NCBI GenBank assembly: GCA_020744225.1
Contig: JAGMWG010000022.1
Span: 434,001 to 498,000, forward strand
DNA from: Paraphoma chrysanthemicola
Lineage: Eukaryota > Ascomycota > Dothideomycetes > Pleosporales > Phaeosphaeriaceae
DNA: 64,000 bases
Reading direction: 5' to 3'
How positions within the stretch are numbered: the first letter of the stretch is position 1; the number at the start of each line of letters is the position of its first letter. Of the stretch, positions 43,296-55,286 are shown in pieces. Made by a program: the position numbers and the translations under genes. The notes under the pieces were generated by a model that saw nothing but the letters and a program-made list of their open reading frames with translations, was not told where the DNA came from and did not search any database.

Positions 43296-44780
43296 TCATG
43301 ACTTTAGCGACTTCTTGCGCTGGTCCTCTTTGTAAGGCGCAGGTTTGACAATCTATCACACGTCAACTCAACAGCACCCAGGAAGACATACCACTTGGCT
43401 CACTTACAGCGCGAATTACTTTTTGCGGTTCATTTTCCTTGCCCCAAAGCACTGACACCTCCGTTCCAAGCTTCGCATGCTCTTTTTTAATTATGCATAG
43501 CGAAATCATCTTCTTGAACCAATAGCTGTAGCATCTCGACACTGCGCATCCAACGACAGCATCCTTCACATACACGCGGCTGCCAGTAACAGAACCTCCT
43601 GCATTCCTCGGCATCTCCATATACTCGAGAGTCTGACCATGGAATAGCGAAGCGTAGACATCGATCACGTCCTCGCTGTTCCACTCCAAGGTGACTAGTG
43701 CGTTTGGAGGGTTTCTGGCGATGGCTTGTAGTGCGTCTTTTCCAATGAAGTCATGCTCGAAGTTGACAAGCCAGCCCCATCCTAAATCAAAAGGAGTGCG
43801 ATGATGAGTAGATGGGTCCGTGCTGTAATTGCCACTGGCTCCGAGATGGAGGAAGCTCGCGTGAACCAGGCTACTTGCTTGGAGAAACTCATGGTATCGT
43901 CTCAAATCGGGATCGTTGCCGTGGACGGCAGGGAGGAAGTCCAAACCAGGTGTTGGAAAAGCGCCCTCAACCTGTTCAGAGTCAGCATTCTCATGCCACA
44001 TACTTCAGGAAATTAACGAACGTGGTTAACAGGCTTTGAACGCCCGCCGAGCTGCCGAATCCCAAACTTGGCGCCCGATTCTACAATCGCGCGATACACC
44101 TTCTGGCCTTCTTTCGCCGGACCCCAGAGTTCGAAGCCCCGCTCACCAGATACTCCCTGCCGAAGACACAAGAACTTCGACCCTTTAATGGCCAGTTCTT
44201 TTGCGTTCATGAACTTCAAATCAGTCACTGAAGATCCGGTGACCTCTTCCATCACTTCCACGCTCTTGGGGCCCTGTACCTGAAACAAATACCACTCATC
44301 AGACACGACTTCCATCGTAGCGTTGAACTTCCTCGCACCATGGTGGTATTGATACAACGCCCAAGTCACGCCCGGAACGGATGTGAATATGAAATCCTCA
44401 TGCCCAAGCTTCAATATTACACCCTCGCCCACTATTTTCCCATCCTCGCGGCAGAAGATAGCGTGCTTGGCCTGATGCACCCTGAAGTCGGGCCAACGGT
44501 TCGTTGACAAGTGTTCGAAGAATGGCTTGGCTTCGGGTCCGCGGACTCGTAGTTTGAGTAGAGGTGACCAGTCGCCAATATAGCATGCCGTTTTCCAGGA
44601 TACGCTCTCATCGATCCAGGTGGTGTATTCGGACGGCTCGAAAGTGGTGATGAAGCGTGTCCAAGTGTTGACTGAAGGATCAATGGGAACCATGGGAGCG
44701 GTGGAGATGGTCGAAGAGTGCCCAGTACTTTGTTGTCGTTCGTTTGGCATGACTCTTACGGGGGCGATGGCGCTGGACAT
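43296..44780 (-). CDS. GcvT-fold, LigM/DesA-like tetrahydrofolate-dependent O-demethylase homologue
   Basis: Three exons, 44780-44022, 43971-43408 and 43352-43296, encode 459 aa with 50- and 55-nt introns. The fold is aminomethyltransferase (GcvT). By remembered family features the closest relatives are LigM (vanillate/3-O-methylgallate demethylase) and DesA. Shared segments are KHAIFCREDGKIVGEGVI, LFQVQGPKSVEVMEEV, RGFELWGPAKEGQKV, LVNFEHDFIGKDALQAI, VTLEWNSEDVIDVYASLF and GTEVSVLWGKEN. Such enzymes move a methyl group from a methoxylated aromatic acid to tetrahydrofolate, feeding one-carbon metabolism. The last exon restores a VKPAPYKEDQRKKSLKS end similar to the family. A catabolic role on lignin-type aromatics is inference; a glycine/sarcosine-type substrate is the alternative. 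Confidence 0.8.
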
Positions 44781-46803
44781 ATAGATAGTCGGTGAGGCTT
44801 GCTGAGAAGTGTCACCGGAAGGAGAATTGACATGAGACTTGATATTTCCTCTACACGACGATGGCGAACATCATTTATACTGTCGCATGAAGGTTATCAT
44901 CACTGCCAGAACAGAAAGTGTCGGACCGAACGATTGCCAAGGTGGAAATTGCATTTCCGTCACCATGATCGGACATTATTCAATGTACGATGGTGGTGAA
45001 CCGAGCTCGAGCTTGAACATTACACTAAGTGGTTGAGATAAGGGGAAGAAAAGGCCCTGGGGCATTCAGAATACCTTAATATTTCCATCTCGGCCTTCGG
45101 GATTACCAAAGGTCGAGAGTCCGAGTCGGGCGGGAAGGGTAACCAGGGATGGTAGGAAGTCGGACCTTTTCGGCTGCACCAATCAGGGGCTTGTGATCTT
45201 GATGTGGGGATGTACGAGACCAAGGTTCAAGCACAGGCTTCGCGTGAGATGATACATCTCCCAGTTCTGAAAATACGGCGTCTGGGCGATTTGTGTACGA
45301 TCGTTGGGCTGACTCACGCCCGGGCCGCGGTTGCCTCAAGGTACTTGGCTCCCCATCTGGAGACCTTGATGCGGCGCGCTTCTGGCCAATGGAGGTCTTG
45401 TCTGAATCTAGATTCTAAGGTGGCATTCTGATCTTAAGATTTAGGGTCGGAAAATAGAACCAGATGACCTGGCCTGCTGATCTGAAAGAACTTGACTGAT
45501 GTGGGTGGAGGTCTGATGAAGGAGTTGTTGGAGTCGGTTGAAGAGTTGCGTGGCTATTGATGTATTGCTGCGGTTGTAGAAGACTGATACTGGATTTCTG
45601 AACGAGGAACCATTTTTGGAATACTATGAAGAGGTATATACAATCCCGGAAAAGTCATGGAAGTGATGAGCAAAAACACAGGGTATGAGCAAACCTTTGT
45701 GTGACGGACAAGACCGTCAGTGATGAGCCAGACCATGAGTAACAAGCGAGAATTGTCCGGCTTCAACGAACGATATTGTGGAGCGAGTATCCTTCATTCG
45801 ATATTAAACAGCTGCGGTATGTGGTCATCCATAGACTGGCACATCGTGAAGATGGAATGTTTTAAATGTGCAGAGTAATCACGCATCGCAACACCGCATG
45901 ACCGATTGGGTCATTACCCGTTCAGTTTGCCGATGAGGGAGGAAATCAAGCAAGAGCTTCTCGCATAGTAAGGGGTTGCATTCGTCAAGAATGCCCATCG
46001 AGGCTGCAGAACCATCGATTGTAGCGAAGGTGACATCTGGGTCTGCCGGGCGCTTGTTGGCGAGCTTCTCATTGTGTGTCGATACTATGCGTGACTACTA
46101 GCACTTGAAGGCCTCTAGGGCACACATGTCCTGTTGTTAGGCGTGAATCTCAATATCTTCATGCAGGTATGGCCTTCTTCAGCACCTGAGTAGCCTCGGA
46201 CGCGCACTGCACCCTGCATTCGCGTTGGTAGACCCAGCACCAGTACTCCCAACATCAAAATTCTTTCGGCTGACTGTTGAGTGCTGCGATATGGTTCGCC
46301 TTTTCGAGCAACTCCTCGCCAAACAGTCAACAATGACGTCCCCAACGCACAGACCACGGAACCCGGCACGCTACATTCCTCCGCGAGGACCCACAGCCTT
46401 GTCACACCGGCGACGTATAGATAAGCTTTGTTGATCGGCATTCAGCCTCGTCAAACGCAGGGGAAAGGCTTACACTACCGTCTTTGTGTCCTGCGTTGTT
46501 GGATCAGCCTCCCTGCTCTGGGCGAGGCTGATTGTGGCTCGATCCAACCCTGAGCATTGTGTGCTTTCGGTTATTGTGCGGCATCTGACACATTGATGTG
46601 CTTAAAGCAATTGACAATCATGGGGGAATTGGGTTTAGTAATGTGTATAGATTGAGTAGGATCTTGGTCGTAATATCGTGACCTCGTACGTCGTGGAAAG
46701 GAGATTCGTAAGATGTAGCACCATGTATCCCATCTTATGCTGTACGTCCAAACGCCTCGCTGAAAACCCGAAAAACCATGCCAAATGAGATAGCTGCTTT
46801 ACA
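44781..46803. other. 2-kb intergenic region
   Basis: No supported gene; short frames on both strands only. It holds the promoter of the LigM-like gene on the left. Confidence 0.4.
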
Positions 46804-47968
46804 CTACCGATAGCCAGCCAGATCAAACTCCTCCCTCCGCATGCCGTGCGGCGGACTTGGCGGCGGTGCAGGCAGACTTAGCCTCCTCGTATCGACCTTG
46901 ACCTCCTTGAGATCGATTTCACGATCCAACTCATTCACATCGTGGTATGTACCGACGTGCTTGACCAAGCTATCGACCGTGCGGCAGATTGCATCCACAT
47001 CTCTGTTCCTGTTGCAGATTGTGCATGCGTATTCCCCGTCAGGTGTATGGCATTTCAGCACAAAGCGCTGCCCGAGTCTGAATTCTCGTGTTTCCATGAT
47101 CTCGGTCTCGTAGCCTTTCTCCATAATGACGATCGGCGTGCGCTTCCCGATCATCCAGAAATCGTCGGCTGTCACGTCAAGTGGCACACCGCATGCTGGA
47201 CATTGACATGAACCGCCTGGTGCAAAAGAGGCTGCCAACGGCTTGTTCGGTGTGTATTGGAGATCGAGACTGTATCGGCAGAAGAGCTGGTCGGGCGCAT
47301 CCATGATGGCGGTCGAGGCACGTTTCGGCGGTGCTATTGAGCGTTGTGGGGATGCAGAGCGCACTGAATTGCCCGATGCCATTCGTTGCTGTGCGTCGTG
47401 TAGTACGTCCAAGGAGTTTTCACGAGCGGCATTCGATGCCGCAATGAGCTTGGCTTGATCGGCGCGGGTAAGTTGTCGGTCGTTGTTGAGGGCGTCTTGG
47501 AGTACGTTGATGACAGTCTGCTGGAGAGAGATGATCTGAGCTTGCATTTGGTTCTCTGCAATGGCTGTTGGTGTGGTTAGCTGGCGCCTTCGTGCTACTT
47601 CGCGAATCCTTACTGTCACCCATGGCGAACCTCTGCCCATATCGACCAAAGCCGTCCTCGTACATTCTCTGGACCATCATCGCATCGCGTTGAAGATTGT
47701 AGCCGACATCGTCGTTTCTTCCTCTACCCCCACCATTGTTGTTACCGCCATCGTTGCCGCCACCATTCCTGAGGCGATCTATTTCTCGCTGTCGCTCCTC
47801 GGCAGCCTTCTGTGACTTTTCGAACTCTTCCTTCAGCTGCTTGATCTCGCCGTCTTGCTTGGTGTCGCGTGCCTTTTGCTTGTGTTGCTGGCGTTTGTCC
47901 GAGACTCGGTCGTACAGGCCCATGGACGCCGTGAATGTGCCGACCAGCGTAGAGGCAAGCGTCGCCAT
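46804..47968 (-). CDS. fungal conserved protein with coiled coil and C-x2-C motifs
   Basis: Two exons, 47968-47614 and 47555-46804, give 368 aa with a 58-nt intron. The N-terminus (STLVGTFTASMGLYDRVSDKRQQHKQKARD) leads into a charged coiled coil (about 25-70), then a Gly/Asn/Asp-rich linker. A second helical segment follows the splice (QAQIISLQQTVINVLQDAL). The C-terminal half has two possible metal sites: CQCPACG and CTICNRNRD with a later HVGTYHDV, a C2H2-like arrangement. I recognise the N-terminal type from other filamentous ascomycetes as uncharacterised. Function unknown; metal binding is inference. Confidence 0.75.
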
Positions 47969-49225
47969 GATGAACGTTTTCTACGACCATCAATATATCG
48001 CATCACAGTCTTCCATCATAAGTCTTTACCTTGAGGTTTTTCTCCTCGATCCACGATGCGTAATTCATGATTGCTCTGGGTGTGAGCGCGCACGCTCGGG
48101 TTATTCTTCTATGTGGCGGCTATGTCCAAAGGTAAAGGTGTAATTCTAGAGGATGAATATATGTGCAAACGCCCGCTCAGCTAAGGATAACAAGCAAGAT
48201 CTAATGCTCGACTAACGCACGATAGCAGTACCAAGAAAGACGACACGTCGGCAGCCAGAACGCGGGGAGAAGGAGAAGAAGTAAAATGCCGCCGTTGGCG
48301 AAATGACGCAAGGGTCTCGCGAACTCAATTACCGTGCCTCGGGCGCCTGAGCGGCGTGGTGTCGCAAGATCGCCGGTGCAGGGAAAGCATGGCTTCTGAT
48401 TGCTCCAGATTGCATTATGGATGTGCAGTGCTGACCGCAAGTTTCACATCGTGAGCTCTGAAGTCGGTCTAGATACACTTGACGTCACAGTGCGCATGTG
48501 CCGCGGCCGCTAACCACATAAGGTATAGCCAGGCGTTGGGCTTCGCTCATTGCATGCTCACACCCGGAACACGCAACACTCTACCTGGACTCAATAAGCC
48601 CGCGATGGTATGGTCCAAACAGAGCTGGCATTTCCCAACACGAACAGGTTGGAATGTAGTCGTGCATGTAGAAGATCACCACGTGAGCCGTTACGCTATG
48701 CGCCAATTTCCCAGGCGACAACGACCTCAAACCAAAGAAATCGGAAACCGGCTGTCGCGGTAAATAGCCGTAACGAGGATATCGTTGTCATATTGTCAGG
48801 GACGAATAACGATCCACAGGCACCCGAGCATCAACGCAAGCATCCCATCGCAAGGAAGGCCTGACTATCAAGCGGAACGGGCAGCCACGGAAGCTAGACG
48901 GACCGTCAAGTTTCTGGTTTCTCACACGCAGTCCTCTTGTGCCCTATAATTTCTTTTTCTTTTCGCCCTTTGCAGACACTGTATTTATCGCAAGGTTTCT
49001 TTCTCACATTTTTCCAACACTGGCAGACTACGATGAACTTTCTGATTAATACCACGAGAACTCTTGCCAAGGCAAATAATTGCTTCAAGCTAAATACCTA
49101 ATCTTCGCCTCTCTTGAGCACAAATAAAGACGGGGCCGCAGCATAGCATCTCTATCTCAGCCCTCTTCGAAAGGCAGAGACTTAAGCCGAGACCTTTCGT
49201 CTGGTTCTATTCTAGCTCTGATTAA
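47969..49225. other. intergenic region
   Basis: No gene supported. Short open frames at 48201-48440 and 48479-48864 lack features. Confidence 0.4.
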
Positions 49226-50328
49226 CTACAATTTACCGAGCAATTCCGTGGGAACTTCCAGTACTCTCCCAGTCACCCTTAGAGCGTTGAAAACCGAAGG
49301 TAGACGCTGAATCCGAAGATGTAGCTCAGGAGCGCCAAAGTGCACCAGGCGTTGGAGATCATCCAACATATCCTGCCATAGTTCAGAGAAAGTGACAGTC
49401 ATTTCGCGAAGCGAGTCTGGCATTCTTTCGCGAGCCAATGAATCTATGATCCATCCTTTCTGGCCCTCATCGTTGCTCGCCCCAATGAGACGTAGGCTAA
49501 TGAGTGAGCCTGGAAGCTGCTGGAGATCGAAAAGAGGCGTTGATCGGAACGTGGTTGTGCAGACCATTTGATCTCTGCGAGGGTAAGATGATACATATTG
49601 CTCAGGGCCTGGAGCGACCTCACCGATGGAAGGATCCGATCTGGATGGAACGCGAGTCTGAAATTCTTGAAGATCAAGTTTGCTCTGATATGCAGTTCCT
49701 AGAGCTGCGGCGCGATCATCGTAAAGACCTCGTCATGGTAGCCAACACCCCAGGGTCCGTCGTGCGATATCAACGTCTGAGCTGCGCCCGGGCGCGGACC
49801 AACGAACAACAGTTGGACAATTGGAACAAATTTAGCTTCCATGACCGGCCCATGAAAGCGGTCTTGTTTCTGTCTCTCTGGACGTAGCGGCTCTCTAATC
49901 TCTTCGACAACAGGATTAGCAAGGTTACATACGCACCGATGTCCTGCCTTCCTAAATCCGCCAAGAATGTCTGGCGGTCAAGTAGGCCGACTAAGATGCG
50001 GTCCAGCTGTAGTCTAAAGTCTGCGACGATTTTGGGACTCATCATCGTCAAGCACTCGTTCTTCAAACTTGTCACAATGGTCAAACCACGCATTCTTCCC
50101 TCGCGTGCCATCTTAGAGCAACTTTACGATGTACCCGCCGACATTGCGCAGCTTCACTATGGGATACTTTCCGAACGCTACGGTTGCTGGATATACAAGA
50201 TTACGATGTACCTTTGGTAAGGTTAACAGGGCCGTGTCAGCAGCTTCTATGTCATTTGGGCGGTTATAGAGTCGTTCGATGATCATAAGGAGAAGCTCGT
50301 TTGGAAGGCCGATCAATGTCCTAGTCAT
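49226..50328 (-). pseudogene. broken F-box-type gene
   Basis: From ATG 50328 the frame reads GLPNELLLMIIERLYNRPNDI, an F-box N-terminus, up to a stop at 50113. Protein-like sequence then continues in a second frame (SPKIVADFRLQLDRILVGLLDR, to 49770). It returns to the first frame (GYHDEVFTMIAPQL, a TAG at 49699-49701, then FKNFRLAFHPDRILPSVRSLQALSNMYHLTLAEIKW). It ends in the third frame (LFDLQQLPGSLISLRLIGAS, to 49226). At least three frame changes and one in-frame stop cannot be explained by introns of normal size with good signals. I read it as a decayed member of the large fungal F-box family. Confidence 0.6.
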
Positions 50329-51007
50329 TATGTCTAGTTCTCAGCAGGAATTTCGGTATGGTCCACTGTGTGGGAAATCGATGCGACGTTCCAAATATAC
50401 ATTCGCTCTCATCTGGCGTTTGACGAGGCCATCCATGTCACCAAGCTAACGCCACGTCCAGCGTGCATGCAAGCGGAGACAGCCACAACAGCTACGCAGA
50501 GCAGACCTCACTCCTGTAAGCAGGTGACCGTTGAAATAGAATTACAATCTGCTATTTCGTCAGACATAAGGAAAAAATGGCACATCGCGCGCTAGACCCA
50601 CCCTGGTTCAGGCAACACACGCGGCCGTTGGCGCTAGAACATCAAACCAACCGCAACCAGTAACTCACCATCGCGTTTCAACACTAGATGGCCGCGCACA
50701 ATCGTCGTCCTTCATCTTCGCCGACTCCACCGCGCTGCAAAAATAATTCCCGTGAGGACGCGGCGCTCGTAAGCTTCATCGTCACCCGATGGCTGGATGC
50801 TTCGTTGAGCCGCAAAGCTTGGTATGCTTGATCTGATGTGACCGTTTCATGAACTTTTTATAGGTTGTGTAGTGCCCTGGATTTGTTCGGGACAATCCAG
50901 CGGCCATTATCAGATCTCTGTGAACTCTACTGTGCCCTTTCTTTTCGTCGTTTCACAACTCGTTCACTCGTTCGTGCCATCTCATACTTCTTCCTTCGCC
51001 AGGCTTC
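50329..51007. other. promoter/leader region of GH3 gene
   Basis: No gene. A TTTATAG element near 50857 and C/T-rich tracts up to the ATG fit a fungal promoter and leader. Confidence 0.45.
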
Positions 51008-53474
51008 ATGATGAAGCATGACCTGTGGCTGCTCGCCACATTATGCTTTAGCAGCGCAGTTAGGGCCGGGGGTTCATCAAACTATACTGACGCCATTCTG
51101 AGCTCTGGTACTGGTAAGTGGCTATCTTGTCCTTGAGTCACGCTTCGCGAGAGAACCTCAATCAAGTATGGATGTTTCTATTTGATGCTAATGCTACATT
51201 ATAGTCAAGCTAGGTGACTGGCAAAATGCTTACGACAAAGCCTCCGCCTTCGTCAACTCCTTGTCAACGTCCGAAAAGCTGTCCATCATCACGGGAGGAG
51301 GCGCCGGAAACTTGTCCGGTATCGAGATGCTCGATTCGTCCTCCAATCCCATCAATTACTACTTTGTGACTGCTTGGCCCGCGCCGCTCGCGATCGCAAT
51401 GACCTGGGATAAGGACTACATCGTTGAGCAAGGGGAAGCTCTTGGATCAGAGTTCAAAGGCAAGGGTGTCAATGTAGGATATGGCCCGACTGTACAGCCT
51501 CTTGGACGCTCACCGTGGGGCGGACGAGGTGCAGAGACTTACGGGCCCGACTCATACTTCTCCGGCATCATGAGCGGTGGCCTTGTTCAAGGCATGAACA
51601 AGGCTGGCTGCATCTCCGGCGCCAAGCACTTCATTCTCAACGAGCAAGAGACCAATCGACAAGGCTCAAGTGGTGGCATGGGTGGAATGGGTGGCGGCCA
51701 AGGCGGGCCTGGCGGAAACTCCACGGGTGATTCTCCAGGAGGCACGCCTCCCAGCAACAAGCGCCGTCAAGCGACTGGCAACACCACTTCCTCCTCCTCT
51801 GGAGCATACAGTGTCTCCATCGATGACAAAGCCTTCCACGAAACGTACCTTGCTCCTTTCTACGACACAATAAAAGCTGGCGTTGGCGCAGTGATGTGCT
51901 CTATGAACCGAATCAACGACACATACGGCTGCGAAAACCAAGAAACTCTCTCCAAACATCTAAAAGCCGAGCTTGGCTTCGTCGGATTCGTGAGCCCTGA
52001 CGCAGGCGGGCAAAAGACAGGCATCGACTCCGCCAACGCAGGCCTTGACTACGGCTCCTCTTCGTACTGGAGCAACACCACGCTCGGCGCTGGCATCGCG
52101 AACGGAAGTTTCACAGAAGCACGTCTCAATGACATGGTCATCCGCAATCTGATGGGATACTTCAAACATGGCCAGGACGTATCTTACCCAACTCACGCAG
52201 GATACACCGACGCCATCGACGTGCGCGCCAAGCACTCTATTCTTGCACGCAAATATGCACAAAATTCTCTCGCATTGCTCAAAAATACAAACAATGCACT
52301 ACCCCTGATGTCCGCCCAGCGCGTCATCTCGATCTTTGGAGCCCACGCGGCACCACGCATCGTTGGCCCTAATACCGCACTCACAGTCCAATCAGGAGTC
52401 GCATCCACCATGGACGGACACATGTCCCAAATCGGCGGAAGTGCAATGTCATCTGCCGCATATCTCGTGACGCCGTTTCAAGCGTTCAACGAGCGTGCCG
52501 CGAAAGATGGGTTCATGCTGAAATGGTGGCTGAACAATACCGTCGTTACTTCTTCTGGCAGCGGCATGATGGTCAGCGATGGAGCCGGGACAGAAATTTC
52601 CGAGACGACGACGGGAATAGCTGAAAACTCGGATGTGTGCGTTGTCTTCATCAATACGTGGTCCGGCGAAGGTGCCGATCGGAGTGAACTGAGGAATGAA
52701 GAGCAAGACGCACTCATTAATGCTGTTGCGGATGCGTGCAACAACACTATCGTTGTCGTGAACACGGTTGGTCCACGATTACTAACGCAATGGGACTCCC
52801 ATGAGAACGTCACGGCGATCTTATACGGTGGTCCACTTGGTCAAGAATCCGGTTACGCGATTAACGACGTTCTTTTCGGGGACGTGAATCCGAGCGGCAA
52901 GCTTGTTCACACTCTTGCTAAGAACGAGAGCGATTACGATGCGAATACTCAGATCAGCGAAGAGTTGGAACTGGTGTTCAGTGAGGGCAACTTCATTGAC
53001 TACAAGTACTTCGATCAGCAGAATAAGACGCCGGCGTATCCGTTTGGATTCGGACTCAGCTACACGACATTCGGATACGCGAGCAATCTGAGCGTTTCTT
53101 CGGACCCCGACAAGCTGGCTGCTGTGTATGCTTCAGGCGACCTGGCTGTTGGTGGACGCGAGGATCTTTGGGATACCGTGGCTACGGTGGCGACATCAGT
53201 GTCGAACACCGGCAGCGTGGCCGGCGCGGAGGTCACGCAACTGTACGTGGAGTTTCCTGCTGCGGCGGACGAGCCCGTGCGACAGTTGCGCGGGTTTCAG
53301 AAGGTCATAATGCAGCCTGGCCAGACGACAACCGTAGAGTTCGAGCTGAGGAGGAGAGATCTGAGTATCTGGGATGTGACTGCACAGGAGTGGGCGATTG
53401 TACGAGGCGAGTACAAGTTCTGGGTTGGAACAAACAGTCGTGAATTGGGAGTCAGCGCGACTTTGAGTGTTTGA
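51008..53474 (+). CDS. secreted GH3 beta-glucosidase with glycine-rich insertion
   Basis: Two exons, 51008-51113 and 51205-53474, give 791 aa. Order: signal peptide (1-20), GH3 N-domain with GGGAGNLSGI, YGPTVQPLGRSPWGGRG and GAKHFILNEQETNR, GH3 C-domain with VVFINTWSGEGADRSEL and AILYGGPLGQESG, and a C-terminal fibronectin-III-like domain with QLYVEFPAAADEPVRQLRGF. It releases terminal beta-glucose from oligosaccharides outside the cell. Two oddities: an about 50-residue Gly/Ser/Pro-rich insertion (about 188-237) just after NEQETNR contains a Lys-Arg-Arg that could be a Kex2 site; and the presumed nucleophile Asp304 lies in SPDAGG where most members have SDW or TDW. Confidence 0.9.
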
Positions 53475-53759
53475 AGAGCAGGGCAAGTTCGAAATAAACC
53501 TGATAAGCTTCCATACTTCACATTGCCATCATAGCCAGACGTTAGTGCTGCATTGAATGTCTGAAGGGTGCTATAGTTCTGGGCCTACATACTCCGGGCG
53601 TTGTTCGCTAGTCCCGCCCACTTGTCGGAATCATAAGGCAAGCACGCAATTGCATCCTGTCAAGCTCACTTTGACTCGCGAGATTGATCGTTACCATCGA
53701 CTTCGATGAGTTTGCATACAGAAATTGCACAGTGTTCTACTGACGCATCACATCCCCTC
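53475..53759. other. convergent 3' intergenic region
   Basis: Lies between the stops of the GH3 gene and the CUE-like gene; no gene seen. Confidence 0.5.
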
Positions 53760-54383
53760 CTACTGCGTATCCAACTCCCCCAACATCTCCCTCGTCGCAC
53801 TCAAACTCTTACTATCCCCGTAAATCGCCGCGATCAAGCTCCCATCAATCTTCGGAAACTCCCTCTGCAACAACTCCACGTTGTGATCATGCTCGTCCTT
53901 GCGTCCCGCAGCTTCATAGCTCTGCATGACCTCAATCTGATGCGAGCGGTCCTGGCCAGTTGGCAGCGCCAGATCCGTAGCTGAGCGGCGCGGAGGGAGA
54001 CTTGGTGGGACTTCCTCGTTGTGGTACTGGTCGCCAAATCCAGGCTGGGGAGAGTTTGCAAAGGCGGGATGTTGGCTCTGTGAGGGCGCGGGATGGCTGT
54101 TTTGTTGATATGGTGAGTCTGGGGCGCCGGCGTAGTAGCGCGATTGCTGTTCTGGCGGGTGTGATGAGAGAGGTTGCTGGTGCGGCGGTGGATGGTCGGG
54201 AGCTTGGTATTGGCCTTGATGCGCTTCCTGAGCCCACGGATCACGTGTTTGTGTTTGATCCTGGTATGTCGAGTATGGATTCGGGTTCTGGTAGCCTGGA
54301 ACTTGGTGGTCGTTCTGCCGGCCAGTCTGGCTGGACTCGTCTTGCCAAGGGTTAGACGAGTCGTTGGGTCCGTGAGAGGCCAT
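53760..54383 (-). CDS. disordered protein with C-terminal CUE-like domain
   Basis: A single exon of 207 aa from ATG 54383. The first 130 residues are Gln/Pro/Ser/Tyr/His-rich and disordered. A PSLPPRRS stretch (possible SH3 ligand) follows. The last 41 residues, NVELLQREFPKIDGSLIAAIY to TREMLGEL, match the CUE pattern: a hydrophobic helix, the FP motif, then a second helix with a leucine near the end. CUE domains bind ubiquitin. Similar small Gln/Pro-rich CUE proteins occur across filamentous ascomycetes. Role unknown; ubiquitin binding is inferred. Confidence 0.75.
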   Translation of the reverse strand: MASHGPNDSSNPWQDESSQTGRQNDHQVPGYQNPNPYSTYQDQTQTRDPWAQEAHQGQYQAPDHPPPHQQPLSSHPPEQQSRYYAGAPDSPYQQNSHPAPSQSQHPAFANSPQPGFGDQYHNEEVPPSLPPRRSATDLALPTGQDRSHQIEVMQSYEAAGRKDEHDHNVELLQREFPKIDGSLIAAIYGDSKSLSATREMLGELDTQ

Positions 54384-54960
54384 TACTGCGATGTCGGTGG
54401 AATGGGGCTTTTCCAATTGATTCGAAGTGTGTTAAAGGTATGTTTCCACGGCTGAAGGTATTCTTGTATCCTTGAGGTGTGGCAAAGCACAACGTGCAAT
54501 CTTGAGGCTGAGCTGGTGGAAGCTTGACCTGCGGGGCGGATGACGTACGCGCTTACTCCACACGAAGTACCCCTGTCGCGGCCGCCCTAGCTTCACGGAG
54601 GTTCAGTATTAGTCTGGTTTTTAGACAGCATTTATCTTGACTTGCATTCCGGTCAATGAACATGGGACCATACTCCGAATCATCCCTTGTTCAAGCCATC
54701 GTCTCGCTTCGACAACGAAATTTATGTCTGTTGTTTGAATTACACTACTCTTTTCTGCGACCCAGATGCCCCTATAACCATCGCCTTTCCAGATCAGTGT
54801 TTCCTACGTCCCATCACGCCTACAAACACTATGTCGCAAGAGCGTGAACACATCGTCTTCTCCTAACACCTCAATCTGTAGATCCGTCGCCGCGATCAAA
54901 GCATTCTCCTCACCAACTTACAACCATGGCTGCCCCACTATCTCTCCATTCATGCTCACT
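54384..54960. other. upstream region of CUE-like gene
   Basis: No gene supported. Short plus-strand frames (54656-54847) lack features. Confidence 0.4.
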
Positions 54961-55286
54961 ATGGCCTCCTCATCCACAGTCCTTCATCTTCTGCGTGCCT
55001 CCTTGGTCCTGTTTACTCCAACCCAAACTGCCCGTGGCAGAAGCGATCGCGACGTCAATAACAACCGTCGAAAAAACACGGTTAACAGACTTGCTAGGCA
55101 AAGAAATGGTACTTCGACGACTGTCAACGCACGGAGCATTTTGCTGATGCCAAACTCAGCCGCGGCAGAGGGCAGAAGTGCAACGAGAAGTGTAGAAACA
55201 ATCCAACTCCAAGAGCAAGCAGCAAGAATTTGAAAAGTATTTACCGAAGCTGTAGGAGAAGATATCGAATGGGTACCGGAAATTAG
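54961..55286 (+). CDS. candidate small secreted cysteine-containing protein
   Basis: From ATG 54961 a signal-peptide-like sequence (MASSSTVLHLLRASLVLFTP, then TQTA and a basic RGRSDRD) is read. A different frame from 55098 to TAG 55286 reads KKWYFDDCQRTEHFADAK, GQKCNEKCRNNP and IYRSCRRRYRMGTGN, with four Cys. A 44-nt intron 55054-55097 would join them in phase (acceptor GCTAG, branch-like TTAAC), but the donor GTCAAT is not standard. About 93 aa if right. It would be a small basic secreted protein. The weak donor makes this tentative; another splice or two unrelated frames are possible. Confidence 0.28.

Noticed and set aside
45000..46800. Search for tRNA or 5S rRNA internal promoters
   Set aside because: GGTTCAA-like words occur near 45229 and elsewhere, but no A-box partner or cloverleaf could be built.
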